Origin: Ruminococcus sp.
Lineage (GTDB): Bacteria; Bacillota; Clostridia; Oscillospirales; Ruminococcaceae
Direction: 5' to 3'
Length of the DNA stretch: 64,000 nt
NCBI GenBank assembly: GCA_029060755.1
Contig: JAIDTI010000023.1
Coordinates: 16,665 to 80,664 of the forward strand
How positions within the stretch are numbered: the first letter of the stretch is position 1; each line of letters starts with the position of its first letter. The notes under the pieces are model-generated. The model saw only the letters and a program-made list of their open reading frames with translations, made no database searches and was not told the origin of the DNA. The translations under genes were made by a program, and so were the position numbers. This document shows positions 30,561-41,103 of the stretch, piece after piece.

Positions 30561-32396
30561 TTATTCTTCCCTGTTTTCAGCCGTTTCCGTTGATGTGGAA
30601 ACTGTTGAAAACTTTGTTGAAACTGTTGAAATAACAGTTGTTTCAGTGTCCGCATATTGTGGAATAAGCTCATCACCGTTACGGAGTTTTATATATTCAT
30701 CAAGTGAAATTGCACCCTCTGAATTATATGCCCTGATAAGTGAATCCTTGTCAGTAAATGATTCTGATAAAGTACCGTCCTCGTTCATGAGATATTTTCC
30801 ATACCACAATCCAAAGAACGACCACACGGAATTGTCACGGAATGAAGCGTCTATATCGGGGATTTTACTGCACTCACTCAATGCAATCAGTTTTTCTTCA
30901 CCAACTATTTTCTGCAATGCAAGAAACTGCTCATATCGACTGCCATAGTCTTTTTCACTGTTCATATAGATGTCAAGAGAAGCTATGTCAAAAGTATTTT
31001 TGTCAACAAGAGTGTTTTCACTTTGTCCGTTCCATATCCATATGAGATTATCAAGCTCAAAGTAATCAGTGAAACGCTTATACATGAGATTCCATAGCCA
31101 TTTGTATGAATCCGTATCATTTCCCCACCAGAACCAGTCGCCCGATGATTCGTGCAGAGGTCGCCACAAAACAGGTACGCCTTTATTTTTGAGTGTTGTA
31201 AGCTGTCCTGCCATGTTGTCCATATCAAGAATAAGTCCATAACACTGCTCCGATATTTTGCCCTCACCATAAAGCCCTCTGATTTCTTCCTGCGTGAGCA
31301 TTGAAATGTCAATATCCGTTATGGCATCTTTAAGCACAAAATCAGTATCTTTTGCATAGACAGATGATTTCTTTGATGGTGCTTCCCAATACCACATCAA
31401 TCCGACAATACCGCCTTTTTTATGCCATTCTGCACAGGCTTCAATATCCTTGAATGTGCTGTCAAATGAGTTACCTGAATTGTGGACAGCAGAAAATCTT
31501 ATAACAGGATGTTTGCCTGTTGTCTGATAAATCAAATCAAGCTCCTTATTTTCGGGACTTGATGCATATTGCCCTGTAAGCGTATATCTGCCATAGTTCT
31601 CATTCATGAAGTTCAGCAGTTCTTTTGCGGATGCTCCAGCCTGCTTGTTTACAGGCTCATTTCCGGCATCATATTTTATCTCACTCAATGAAGTATTATC
31701 AGCAATTTTCAGATAATCAAGCTTTATATTGCCGTCTGTTGCACGAAGTTCAATATCAGACTTTCCTTTTACAAGAAAAACTCCGTAAAGCGTGATTAAT
31801 GTAAACTCACCGTCTTTTTTCGTCTTGAATGAGCTTATTTCCGTGCCGTTCAGTGATACTTTGCAGTTGACAAGATGTTCAGAAGATATGCTGAACGACA
31901 AATCGTAGTGCTGATTACTTGGTGCATCAACGTTAAATGTGACACTTGAACTTCCGTCAAGTTTAAAGCCTGTAACATATCCCTCGCCACTGTATTCAGG
32001 TTTTTCCTCAACAGGCTTTTTATTTCTGTCTGTAATTGTATCTGTAACTGTTGTTGGCTGTTCGTCGTCTTTCTTGTCACTCACAATTTTCAGCCCTGCA
32101 CTTAATTTGGCATCTTCTGCCTCATATAAATCACCCGTGCTTTTTTTCTCAATTTCAGGGTAAGAAATCGGAAAATCAGGATAAGTTTCGGGAACAGCTG
32201 TTGTTGTTGTCGATTTTTCTGATATATCTGTTGAGATGTTTTCTGTACTTTCGTTTGTTACCGTTTCAGATACCGAACTGTTTGAAGTAGATATATTACC
32301 GACTTTTTTATCTCCGCATGATGAAAACGCTGTAGCAATCACAATAACCGACAATAAAAAAGCAGGTATTCTGTGTTTTATTATATATTCTGACAT
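30561..32396 (-). CDS. Lipoprotein with CBM35/CBM6-like module and GH26 (beta-mannanase-like) catalytic domain
   Basis: Lipobox TAFSSCG; YEAEDAKLSAGLKI...; PVLWRPLHESSGDWFWWGNDTDSYKWLWNLMYKRFTDYFELDNLIWIWNGQ. Confidence 0.85.
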   Translation of the reverse strand: MSEYIIKHRIPAFLLSVIVIATAFSSCGDKKVGNISTSNSSVSETVTNESTENISTDISEKSTTTTAVPETYPDFPISYPEIEKKSTGDLYEAEDAKLSAGLKIVSDKKDDEQPTTVTDTITDRNKKPVEEKPEYSGEGYVTGFKLDGSSSVTFNVDAPSNQHYDLSFSISSEHLVNCKVSLNGTEISSFKTKKDGEFTLITLYGVFLVKGKSDIELRATDGNIKLDYLKIADNTSLSEIKYDAGNEPVNKQAGASAKELLNFMNENYGRYTLTGQYASSPENKELDLIYQTTGKHPVIRFSAVHNSGNSFDSTFKDIEACAEWHKKGGIVGLMWYWEAPSKKSSVYAKDTDFVLKDAITDIDISMLTQEEIRGLYGEGKISEQCYGLILDMDNMAGQLTTLKNKGVPVLWRPLHESSGDWFWWGNDTDSYKWLWNLMYKRFTDYFELDNLIWIWNGQSENTLVDKNTFDIASLDIYMNSEKDYGSRYEQFLALQKIVGEEKLIALSECSKIPDIDASFRDNSVWSFFGLWYGKYLMNEDGTLSESFTDKDSLIRAYNSEGAISLDEYIKLRNGDELIPQYADTETTVISTVSTKFSTVSTSTETAENREE

Positions 32397-32414
32397 ATTA
32401 TTTTTTCCAATCCT

Positions 32415-33170
32415 TTATTCAAATTTATCAAGAAAGCTGTGATATTCATCACCTTTATGATACGACATAAGCCGTTCAAGATTCACATTTTCGGCACTTC
32501 TGAAAATGTTCATATCAACAGCAGGATTTGTTTCTCTTAATGTTCGGAGCAGATTTTTTATTTCGGAACGCTTTGAACTGCCGTTATTTTCTGCAATTCC
32601 ACATTCACAGCGGATAAATTTCAGGTTATTTTCGTCTGCCCATGCTGTTATATCGCTTTCACGCACGCAGAACAGCGGTCTTATGACTTCAACGTTGTAA
32701 TTCTCTGCCCGTATCCGTGGAAGCATAGCCTGCATCTGTGAGCCGTACAGCATACCCATTAAAATAGTCTCAACAGCGTCATCAAAGTGATGACCGAGTG
32801 CTATTTTGTTGAAGCCGTTTTCCTCTGCATTTCTGTAAAGCCATCCACGTCTTAACCGTGAACACAAAAAGCACGGATTTTTTTTTTCATTGCGGACTGA
32901 TTCAAATATCCTTGTATCTTTTATTTCTGCATCAATGTCAAGAAATTCAAGATTATGTCTGATTATATCAAGATTATACTTGCTGTAGCCAGGATTCATT
33001 ACAATATACCCTGCCTGAAAGTCAATTTCCCTTTGCAGACGTTTCATGCACTCCGCCATTAGCATTGAATCTTTTCCGCCCGATATACATACAGCTATAT
33101 TATCTCCCGACTGTACCAGCTTATAATCCCTTACTGCTCTGCGAAAGTTTTTCCATATCGTCTGATTCAT
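32415..33170 (-). CDS. TtcA/TilS-like tRNA thiolation family ATPase
   Basis: NIAVCISGGKDSMLMAECMKRLQRE; CFLCSRLRRGWLYRNAEENGFNKIALGHHFDD; MNQTIWKNF start. Confidence 0.85.
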   Translation of the reverse strand: MNQTIWKNFRRAVRDYKLVQSGDNIAVCISGGKDSMLMAECMKRLQREIDFQAGYIVMNPGYSKYNLDIIRHNLEFLDIDAEIKDTRIFESVRNEKKNPCFLCSRLRRGWLYRNAEENGFNKIALGHHFDDAVETILMGMLYGSQMQAMLPRIRAENYNVEVIRPLFCVRESDITAWADENNLKFIRCECGIAENNGSSKRSEIKNLLRTLRETNPAVDMNIFRSAENVNLERLMSYHKGDEYHSFLDKFE

Positions 33171-34110
33171 TAATAAACTCCTCAATAATAAAGCGTGGTC
33201 TCTGCTTTACTTCCTCATATATTCTGCCTATATATTCTCCGATGATGCCAAGTGCAAGAATCTGTAATCCTCCTATAAACCATATCGAGCATACCGTACT
33301 TGACCAGCCCAGTTCCGCATTGCCCGTAAGTTTCACGCAGATAGTCCATATAACAGCAAATATACTCATCACGAACATGAAAAGTCCTGCACTTGTTATA
33401 AGTCTTAGAGGTCTTGTACTGAATGACGTTATAGCGTTCAGAGCAAATGCAAGCATCTTTTTCAGTGGATATTTGCTTTCACCTGCAAAACGTTCTGCCC
33501 TCTCATACATTACATTACAGCTTTTAAAGCCAAGTGTACGCACAAGTCCACGCAGAAACAGATTTACTTCGTGGCAGTTTGCAAGCTCCGCAAGAACTCT
33601 TGAACTCATAAGACGGAAATCAGCGTGATTATATACAACGTCCGCACCCATTATCTTCATGAACTTATAAAAACTTTCAGCCGTGAATTTTTTGAAAAAA
33701 GTGTCCGTTTTTCTTGCACTCCTTACACCATACACAACCTGATAACCTTCGTGATACTTCTGCACCATTTCGTCAACGGCGTTTATATCGTCCTGTAAAT
33801 CTGCGTCCATAGTTATTGCCATGTCACATAATTCACGGACAGTCATAAGTCCTGCCAACACTGCATTTTGATGACCGCTGTTTCTTGCAAGCTTTATCCC
33901 CGAAAAAATCGGGTCTGATTCGTGTAGGGAGCATATAATATTCCATGTATTGTCTTTTGAGCCATCATCAACAAATACAACACGGCTTTTCTCTGAAATA
34001 AGATTCCTCTGTATGAGCGATTTATATTTCTCTGTAAGTCTTTTTGCTGTTTCGTGCAGAACTTCTTCTTCGTTATAACACGGAACAACCATGTATAAAA
34101 TTTTGTCCAT
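33121..34110 (-). CDS. Family 2 glycosyltransferase (GtrB/DPM1-like) with C-terminal TM segments
   Basis: MVVPCYNEEEVLHETAKRL...VVFVDDGSKDNTWNII...AITMDADLQDD. Confidence 0.92.
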   Translation of the reverse strand: MDKILYMVVPCYNEEEVLHETAKRLTEKYKSLIQRNLISEKSRVVFVDDGSKDNTWNIICSLHESDPIFSGIKLARNSGHQNAVLAGLMTVRELCDMAITMDADLQDDINAVDEMVQKYHEGYQVVYGVRSARKTDTFFKKFTAESFYKFMKIMGADVVYNHADFRLMSSRVLAELANCHEVNLFLRGLVRTLGFKSCNVMYERAERFAGESKYPLKKMLAFALNAITSFSTRPLRLITSAGLFMFVMSIFAVIWTICVKLTGNAELGWSSTVCSIWFIGGLQILALGIIGEYIGRIYEEVKQRPRFIIEEFINESDDMEKLSQSSKGL

Positions 34111-34218
34111 AAAAAATTCGTCTCCTAAATCTCTTTGTGAAATATATTATATCATATACTTTAATATAATGTCAACTGAAATTCGTCTTACCTGTACAAA
34201 ATCGAAAAAACTACAGTA

Positions 34219-34247
34219 TTGACAAAAAATGTCGGATAATGTATAAT
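34219..34247 (+). promoter_or_regulatory. Sigma-A-like promoter
   Basis: TTGACA, 17-nt spacer, TATAAT. Confidence 0.7.
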
Positions 34248-34279
34248 TAAATAAAAATATAAAAAGGAGATGTTGTGAT

Positions 34280-34885
34280 ATGATGGGAAAAACGCATATT
34301 TTTATGGGAACTGCCATAGCGTTTGCCCTTACTATGCCTGATACTTCAATCGGCATACTTACTGCCGCCGCAGGTGGTGCATTAGGTGGAATGATGCCCG
34401 ATATTGACCTTGATTCACTCAAAAATATAAAGGACGTGAACACAAAAGCAACTGCCGGAACTATCGTTGCTGTATGCTTTGCTATAGATTTTCTGTTTAA
34501 ATGCGGTATTATTGAATCAATGAAAAACTCAAACTCGACTGTTATGCTCATAGGACTTGTGCTTTTTATCGCTCTTTATTTTATTGGTGCTGCTGCCGAT
34601 CACAGAGGCTTTACACACTCAATTCTTGCAACAGTTATTTATACTGCTGTTATAGGTCTTATGTGCCAACCGCTTATTATTCCTTTTGCTATCGGTTATG
34701 CCTCACATATACTTCTTGACTGCACAAACAAAAAGAAAGTGAGAGTATTTTTCCCCGCAAAAAAAGGGGTGAGATTTAAGATGTTCTACGCTTCTAAAAA
34801 AGCAAATGTTGTATTCTATTACATAGGTATAGCCTGTACGGCACTGCTTACTTTGATTGCTTTCATAAGAATGATTATGAGATAG
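34280..34885 (+). CDS. YdjM-like membrane-bound metal-dependent hydrolase
   Basis: MGKTHIFMGTAIAFAL...GALGGMMPDIDLDS...DHRGFTHSILATVI. Confidence 0.82.
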   Translation: MMGKTHIFMGTAIAFALTMPDTSIGILTAAAGGALGGMMPDIDLDSLKNIKDVNTKATAGTIVAVCFAIDFLFKCGIIESMKNSNSTVMLIGLVLFIALYFIGAAADHRGFTHSILATVIYTAVIGLMCQPLIIPFAIGYASHILLDCTNKKKVRVFFPAKKGVRFKMFYASKKANVVFYYIGIACTALLTLIAFIRMIMR

Positions 34886-34915
34886 AACATCACCGCAGAA
34901 AATCGGATATAAATA

Positions 34916-34942
34916 AAAAGCACTTCATGATGAAGTGCTTTT
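34916..34942. terminator. Bidirectional terminator
   Basis: AAAAGCACTTCA TGA TGAAGTGCTTTT. Confidence 0.75.
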
Positions 34943-34958
34943 GTTGTTTCATTTGATT

Positions 34959-36002
34959 TTATTCAGGCATACCCATTTCAGCAAGTTTCATTTGAATTGC
35001 AATAGCATCAGCAGCAGTAAGACCGTTTCCGTCCAAATCTGCGTTAAATTCGCCTTGTGCTGTAAGTCCGTATTTGTCCTTGTTTCCGATAGCCTGAACT
35101 ATTGCTGTTGCATCAGCTATATTCATATCGCCGTCCTCGTTTGCATCACCGTCTGTACTGTTGAGAACATCAATATTACCACTGCCGTCTGAAATAGTGT
35201 TTGCTGAAGCCTGAAACTCAAATGGTATACCTATACCTAATGTATTTGCAATATCTGCGGCAACCTGAAGATGTTCGTCAAAGTCTATATCATAGTTCGG
35301 TACAAGGTCGCATCTATATAAATCATCATATCTTCCATTAGCTTCACTGACTAACTTACCACGTTCAAGAGTGAAATCAAGATTTTTTTCTTTGATATAT
35401 TCAGTAAGGTCAGCAATCTGTTTTTCAGAAATGCCATACACATAATAAGTCGGCGATTCAAATGTTATACGTCCGTGTCCGCTTGCCATAACTCTGCCTC
35501 CGCCGTAAACATCAAAACCAGTTACATTTACTATTTCAGCTATCTGGCTGTACATTTCACGAGCATAAGAAAAATCTTCAGGAATAATAGCCTCATATTC
35601 ATAAATTCCATCTTTGCTGTAAGCTGTTTCAATGTAACATTCCAGTCCATACAAACTGAAAATTTCAGGGATTCTTTCATCAAAAGAATTTTTATCTTCA
35701 TCACAAGTTTTTAAACTAAGTGAAGCTGGAAAAGTGTTCACGTTTATATAATCATAATGTGTAATGCCGTCATCTCCAACAATTTTTTTCACCAATACAC
35801 TATGAGGACCTCTATAATATGCAGAAATAAACGAATCAACAGCATACTTTTTGTAGTCAGCATCCATATGATAAAGTTCCTCATAACCTGCAAACTCATC
35901 TGAGTTTGCATCAAACGGACGAGCGATAGCCCCTGCGTTTACAGCCGTCAAGCTTGCACACAAAACAGCAAGTGACATGATTGTGCTTATAAGTTTTTTC
36001 AT
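34959..36002 (-). CDS. Secreted protein with C-terminal type I dockerin, unknown N-terminal region
   Basis: Signal peptide; dockerin GDANEDGDMNIADATAIVQAIGNKDKYGLTAQGEFNADLDGNGLTAADAIAIQMKLAEM. Confidence 0.85.
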   Translation of the reverse strand: MKKLISTIMSLAVLCASLTAVNAGAIARPFDANSDEFAGYEELYHMDADYKKYAVDSFISAYYRGPHSVLVKKIVGDDGITHYDYINVNTFPASLSLKTCDEDKNSFDERIPEIFSLYGLECYIETAYSKDGIYEYEAIIPEDFSYAREMYSQIAEIVNVTGFDVYGGGRVMASGHGRITFESPTYYVYGISEKQIADLTEYIKEKNLDFTLERGKLVSEANGRYDDLYRCDLVPNYDIDFDEHLQVAADIANTLGIGIPFEFQASANTISDGSGNIDVLNSTDGDANEDGDMNIADATAIVQAIGNKDKYGLTAQGEFNADLDGNGLTAADAIAIQMKLAEMGMPE

Positions 36003-36004
36003 AA

Positions 36005-37159
36005 TTAATCCCCCTCGAATAACTTGCTCATTTTGTAAAATCTAATCAAATTAAGATTAACTCTTACTCCATAACTCTCATCTTCTTTACCAGTACTTGT
36101 GTGTACTCCAACAGTAGAACGAGTGTTTATTGTGTAATTGTTTCCAGGATTAGTATAACTGGAATCGAAATATGTCATACCTCCGCTTTTTCCAGCAATA
36201 GATTTTGCTTTTATATGATAACGATAAGCGTATTCATGTGAAGGTATTTCAGAACTTATTACTCCTGTAGATTGGTAGCGTGTGCGTATGTCGTTGACTG
36301 TAGTATATCCAACTGAAGTAAGACTTCCTTTTTCTGCATTTATAAATTCATCTGTCATAATGCCAAAATTTACGCTGTAATTTCCTACATTTACTTTTTT
36401 GCCATTTTTATCTTTAAAATCTCCGACTCTTATAAGAGCATAGTCATAATTTACATCACAATCGTTTCCCTTAATATATTTTGATGGAATATGAAGAAAC
36501 TCAGCAGAAGCAGTGTATGATACATTTTCATCAACATACACCTTAACTTTAACATTTTTTGCAAATTCATTTGAAGAAGCATTATATATACAATGTGCAG
36601 CAGTTGCTATAGTGTTATTTGAAACTATAAAACCGCTTCCTAATCCGATACTTGAAGAAATTTCAACACAGGCGACATTTTCTTTATCCTTAGTATTAAA
36701 TTCAGATGCATATGCAACAGGACTGTCAAACGAATCTGTTGTATTAGCAACCGGAATCGTATAAGTCTTATAGCTTTTCAGATTTGAATCTGAACAATCA
36801 TGTCTGCGATACTGTACAGCAGTATTTACAGGGAGAGTATAGCATTCTTTTCTTACTGTTGTGCCTGCTTTTGTAGGAGCATTAGGATTAGCTTCAAGAT
36901 ACTGAAGCATATATTGGTCTGTTTGGTCAATGATACCGTCTTCATTTATATCCATAGCAGTAAAATTCTTAGCATTTGTAGCATATGCTCCACCCAAATA
37001 TTGATTTATGAAAGTAGCATCAGCTATATTGACATAACCGTCTCCATTTGAATCGCCTAAAAGAATATTGGTTGTTGCGGCATAACTTGCAGACGGAATC
37101 ATGCAGATAGCTGAGGTTGTAACTGCTACGACACCTGCAAGTAGTTTTTTCAACTTCAT
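36005..37159 (-). CDS. Secreted trypsin-like (S1B/glutamyl endopeptidase-like) serine protease with N-terminal dockerin
   Basis: LLGDSNGDGYVNIADATFINQYLGG...DINEDGIIDQTDQYMLQYLEAN dockerin; TIATAAHC, NYDYALIRV and AGKSGGMTYF as probable His/Asp/Ser. Confidence 0.85.
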   Translation of the reverse strand: MKLKKLLAGVVAVTTSAICMIPSASYAATTNILLGDSNGDGYVNIADATFINQYLGGAYATNAKNFTAMDINEDGIIDQTDQYMLQYLEANPNAPTKAGTTVRKECYTLPVNTAVQYRRHDCSDSNLKSYKTYTIPVANTTDSFDSPVAYASEFNTKDKENVACVEISSSIGLGSGFIVSNNTIATAAHCIYNASSNEFAKNVKVKVYVDENVSYTASAEFLHIPSKYIKGNDCDVNYDYALIRVGDFKDKNGKKVNVGNYSVNFGIMTDEFINAEKGSLTSVGYTTVNDIRTRYQSTGVISSEIPSHEYAYRYHIKAKSIAGKSGGMTYFDSSYTNPGNNYTINTRSTVGVHTSTGKEDESYGVRVNLNLIRFYKMSKLFEGD

Positions 37160-37500
37160 AAGAATCCCTCCTTGATTTCATTTTGTTAACTGATTTTTAA
37201 GTTTCCTGTTATATATAGTATATACTATTTCTCAATATTTGTCAAGCAAATCATCATAAATTATTTTGTGAGATTATCTGAAATTCCACACTTATTTTTG
37301 TTTGTTATACTAAAAAAAAGAAATACTGATTCAATCAGCGAAAAAATATTTGGTTGATATATACAAAAATATCGTGAAAATCCACTTGAATTTTGTTGCG
37401 TAATTTTGAAACAGCATACGAGTTAATGAGAGAAAACGAGAAAAACAAAGAGAATCAAAGAGAAATAAAGCTATAGATTAAAAAAAATCCTAAAAAACAG

Positions 37501-37529
37501 TTGACTTTTACGGAAAAGGCGTGTATAAT
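37501..37529 (+). promoter_or_regulatory. Sigma-A-like promoter of rplM-rpsI
   Basis: TTGACT, 17-nt spacer, TATAAT. Confidence 0.8.
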
Positions 37530-37575
37530 ATACTCTGTTACTGATTTTAAAATAAAAAAACGGAGGAAATTTTCT

Positions 37576-38004
37576 ATGTCAACTACAATGGCAAAACCAG
37601 CAGAAGTTAAACGTACATGGTATATCCTCGATGCAGAGGGTCAGCCTCTCGGACGTGTTGCTGCTAAGGCTGCACATATCCTCAGAGGAAAGCACAAGCC
37701 CACCTACACACCAAATGTAGACTGCGGAGACCATGTTATCATTATCAATTGTGATAAGGCTATTCTCACAGGTAAAAAACTTGAACAGAAAAAATATTAC
37801 TGGCACACAGGATGGATTGGCGGTCTTAAATCAAAATCATACAAAGATATGATGGCAAATGAGGCTGACAAAGCTATGATGATTGCTGTAAATGGTATGC
37901 TCCCGAATAATACTCTCGGCAGAGCTCAGCTCAAAAGACTCAGAACATACAAGGGTGCTGAACACAAGAACGCTGCTCAGAAACCTGTTGCTTATACACT
38001 TTAA
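37576..38004 (+). CDS. rplM: Ribosomal protein L13
   Basis: [40 protein letters not shown]. Confidence 0.97.
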   Translation: MSTTMAKPAEVKRTWYILDAEGQPLGRVAAKAAHILRGKHKPTYTPNVDCGDHVIIINCDKAILTGKKLEQKKYYWHTGWIGGLKSKSYKDMMANEADKAMMIAVNGMLPNNTLGRAQLKRLRTYKGAEHKNAAQKPVAYTL

Positions 38005-38022
38005 TCAGGAGGTGCTTTTAAA

Positions 38023-38424
38023 ATGTACGAATCAAAAGTTAAATACTACTATGGAACAGGAAGAAGAAAGCACTCCGTTGCAAGAGTAAGAATCTATCCC
38101 GGTTCAGGCAATGTTACAATCAACGGCAGAGGAATTGATGATTATTTCGGTCTTGAAACTCTCAAACTTATTGCACGTCAGCCACTTACACTTACAGATA
38201 CTCTTGATAAGTTTGATGTTGTATGTACAGTTAAAGGCGGTGGTGTAACAGGTCAGGCTGGTGCTATCCGTCACGGTCTTACACGTGCGCTTCTCAGATA
38301 TGACGACAGTCTCCGTAAAGTTCTTAAAAAGGCTGGCTTCATTACACGTGACCCACGAATGAAGGAAAGAAAGAAATACGGTCTCAAGGCTGCTCGTCGT
38401 GCTCCTCAGTTCTCAAAGAGATAA
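38023..38424 (+). CDS. rpsI: Ribosomal protein S9
   Basis: [28 protein letters not shown]...[14 protein letters not shown]. Confidence 0.98.
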   Translation: MYESKVKYYYGTGRRKHSVARVRIYPGSGNVTINGRGIDDYFGLETLKLIARQPLTLTDTLDKFDVVCTVKGGGVTGQAGAIRHGLTRALLRYDDSLRKVLKKAGFITRDPRMKERKKYGLKAARRAPQFSKR

Positions 38425-38515
38425 TCACACATCTCAAAAACGGCGTATTTACGTCATTTGCGGGTGCATAAAAACGTTTTGGTCAACTTTTGGACAACTT
38501 ATAAAGACCATATAT

Positions 38516-38545
38516 ACCTCCCTGTTCCACGACAGGGAGGTTTTT
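38516..38545 (+). terminator. Strong intrinsic terminator at the element left end
   Basis: ACCTCCCTGT tccacg ACAGGGAGGT TTTT. Confidence 0.75.
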
Positions 38546-38547
38546 GT

Positions 38548-39636
38548 TTACTCTGCAAGGCAAAGCTCGATCTGCTTGGCGGTTCGGACTTTTGTTTTGA
38601 GCAGAACATCGGGATAGATGTCAGCGGTGATACTTAAATCACAATGCCCTAAATGCTCAGATACTATTTTCAGGCCGATACCGCTGTTCAGGAGCATAGT
38701 AGCGTTGCAGTGACGAAGCTGATGTAAGGTCATATCCTCAAATTCAGTTCCTTTGGTAAAACGTTTGAGCGAGTGGTAGACCGAATTGCGGTCACGATAG
38801 TTTCCGAGAGCCGAAACGAATACCATTTCGGGGTGAGCGAAATCATCACCGAGGATGGTTTTCAGTTTTTCGATGTAGGCTTTCTGTTCAAGCAGAATCT
38901 TGCTTAACTCCTGTCCCATACCAATGATACGGATACTGCTTTCGGTCTTAGGGTCGATCAGTTCATGTTTTCCGCCGATGTAGGTCAGCGTGTGGTTGAC
39001 CGAGATTGTGTTGTTCTCGAAGTCGATGTCATTCCATACAAGTCCGAGACACTTGCCCGAACGCATACTCGTGTAAAGCAGTACCTTTATGATACGCTTG
39101 AAGTCCTCATCGAAAGCCTTGTTCTTCCTACTTTTTTTACGCTTGGGTAAAATTACGTTGTGGCATGGAGATTCACGAATGAAGCCCTGCTCTGGTCCAT
39201 GGTGAAAAATGCTTTGCACTATAACATAGAGCTTTCTCACGGTTGTGGGATTGAGGTCAAAGGACTGCATGATCTGTGTCAGCTTCGGTGTCGTAATATC
39301 CTTGACTTTCATATTATCAAGAACAGGCTCGATGTGGTTCTTGTATTGCCCCTTGTAAGTGTAGACAGTACTTTCTTTCAGCTCATGCGGTGCATAGTTT
39401 GTGAAATACCAATCGGCAAGCTCCGAGAAACGCATATTCTCATTGAGCTGAGAGTAACCCTTGCAGTGTCTTTCGAACTCAAAAGCATATTTCTGAGCAA
39501 GCTTTTCGGCTTTCTTAGGTGTCACTCCATCAGGCGGAGTGAATGTTGTGGATTTCATCAGCTTTTTGCCGTTCATATCTGTTCCGACAAAAACTCTGAT
39601 ATGGAATGTATTTCCATGTTTTGTTATGTTTGCCAA
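38548..39636 (-). CDS. Tyrosine recombinase/integrase (appears to have a small internal deletion)
   Basis: LYTSMRSGKCLGLVWNDID, HQLRHCNATMLLNSG, LGHCDLSITADIYPDV; the segment before the first catalytic Arg looks short. Confidence 0.88.
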   Translation of the reverse strand: MANITKHGNTFHIRVFVGTDMNGKKLMKSTTFTPPDGVTPKKAEKLAQKYAFEFERHCKGYSQLNENMRFSELADWYFTNYAPHELKESTVYTYKGQYKNHIEPVLDNMKVKDITTPKLTQIMQSFDLNPTTVRKLYVIVQSIFHHGPEQGFIRESPCHNVILPKRKKSRKNKAFDEDFKRIIKVLLYTSMRSGKCLGLVWNDIDFENNTISVNHTLTYIGGKHELIDPKTESSIRIIGMGQELSKILLEQKAYIEKLKTILGDDFAHPEMVFVSALGNYRDRNSVYHSLKRFTKGTEFEDMTLHQLRHCNATMLLNSGIGLKIVSEHLGHCDLSITADIYPDVLLKTKVRTAKQIELCLAE

Positions 39637-39744
39637 TGTAAATTCCTCCTAAATTTACACTATTACATATCTCTGTATCTACCATTGTAGCGCGCTATTC
39701 TGTTTGTGTCAAGCTTCTTTTGAGATATACCATTTTTTCGTCTT

Positions 39745-40894
39745 TTATTCTAATTCTAAACCTCTTGATTTGTTGAATTTAAACCGGGCAAAATCGTCCG
39801 ACAGTCCACAGGCAGAAATAAACGCCAAAGCTTTGCGGAGCTTCTCACGGTCGGAGATTTGTCTTGTCTGCTCGTTCAGCTTTTCACGGGAGAAATAACG
39901 CTTTTCTTCCTCTTTTTTCTTGTAGACCGCAAGCTCCGAAGTCGTGGCATCGTACTTAACTTTTAGAGCATTGTATTTCTGCATGGCTTCATCACGCTCT
40001 TTGCGGAGTTTCTTAGTCTGCTTTTGAGAAGCAACTTGCTTTTTGGCGAGATCGGATATGTTCTCCCAATCCTCTTGCGATACCGTGACCTTGCCGCCGA
40101 AAACAGTCTTACCTGTTGTAACGCTGTTACTTTCGATCAGCTTTGTTTTTTTTGGAAGCCTTATCCAATTCTTGCTGAACTTCATCAAGCTGTGCTGTTT
40201 TCTGTTTGATTTCCTCACTCAGCTTTTTAGCCTTATAATGAGAAACTGTTCTATGCTTCTCATGTATATCAAAGTCAACCCATTTGATACCATGTTCAAG
40301 CATTATCTGTCCGAGGAATTCTTTTTCATGTTCGAGCCAGTCAATAGTAATTATATGCCCATTGCCTGTTCCTGCAAAACTTTGTTGCCGTAACGCTCCA
40401 GTGAGGGAATTGCGTACACGCATACCATTCTTTCGGGCTTCATCGGTGACAGGTACAAAGTCAAGGTGCAAGTGCGGTGTTTCCTCGTCCATGTGTATCA
40501 CAGCGTTAAAGACTTTCAAATGGGGATTTCTCTCCTCAAAGGAACGGGCGAACTCCTCCAGTATTGCAGACGCTTCTTTTGATAGGTCAGAATCCACATC
40601 GGTATCTTTCATATTGCCTATCTGAAACAGCACCTCATGAAATTCTTTCTCCTGTCTGCTGTGGCGGATATACTCCCTGTAATTTTGAATCCGTCTGTCT
40701 TTTCGTGTCTGTCGGTTATTGTATTCCTGCAAAGCCTCGTCGAACAAATCATGGTAGAGCCGTTTCAAAGAGCGTTGGCAGATAATGATGTCATCGTTGA
40801 TTCTGTCCTGCTTGACATTTTTCGTAACGATCGAACGATTGTTATGGTTGAGATCGCTCCTATCAATTCGGGTACTCAAACTTCTTTCTATCAT
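39745..40894 (-). pseudogene. MobV/Pre-family relaxase, frameshifted at an A8 tract (ORFs 40127-40894 and 39745-40218)
   Basis: HMDEETPHLHLDFVPV relaxase motif; ...QQELDKASKKNKADRK stops, while removing one A from T8 at 40146-40153 gives ...KASKKTKLIESNSVTTGKTVFGGKVTVSQEDWENI. Confidence 0.8.
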
Positions 40895-40914
40895 TAAAAT
40901 CTTCTTTCTATGTA

Positions 40915-40999
40915 AGCTGCACAGCAGCTAATTTTCTGACGAAAAAGTCTGCGGAGCAGACACGGAGCGTAGCTCCAAAAATTCGGCAGAGCCGAATTT
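40915..40999. repeat. Cluster of four perfect triloop hairpins (oriT-like region)
   Basis: AGCTGC-ACA-GCAGCT; GTCTGC-GGA-GCAGAC; GGAGC-GTA-GCTCC; AAATTCGGC-AGA-GCCGAATTT. Confidence 0.75.
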
Positions 41000-41103
41000 G
41001 CTTCTGTTACTCTTGGCAAGAGTAATGCAAAGACATTTTCGACAGCCGAGCGACCGTTTATTAAAAGTGTCTTATGCGCCCTACTGGATAAAAAGGCTGA
41101 CGG

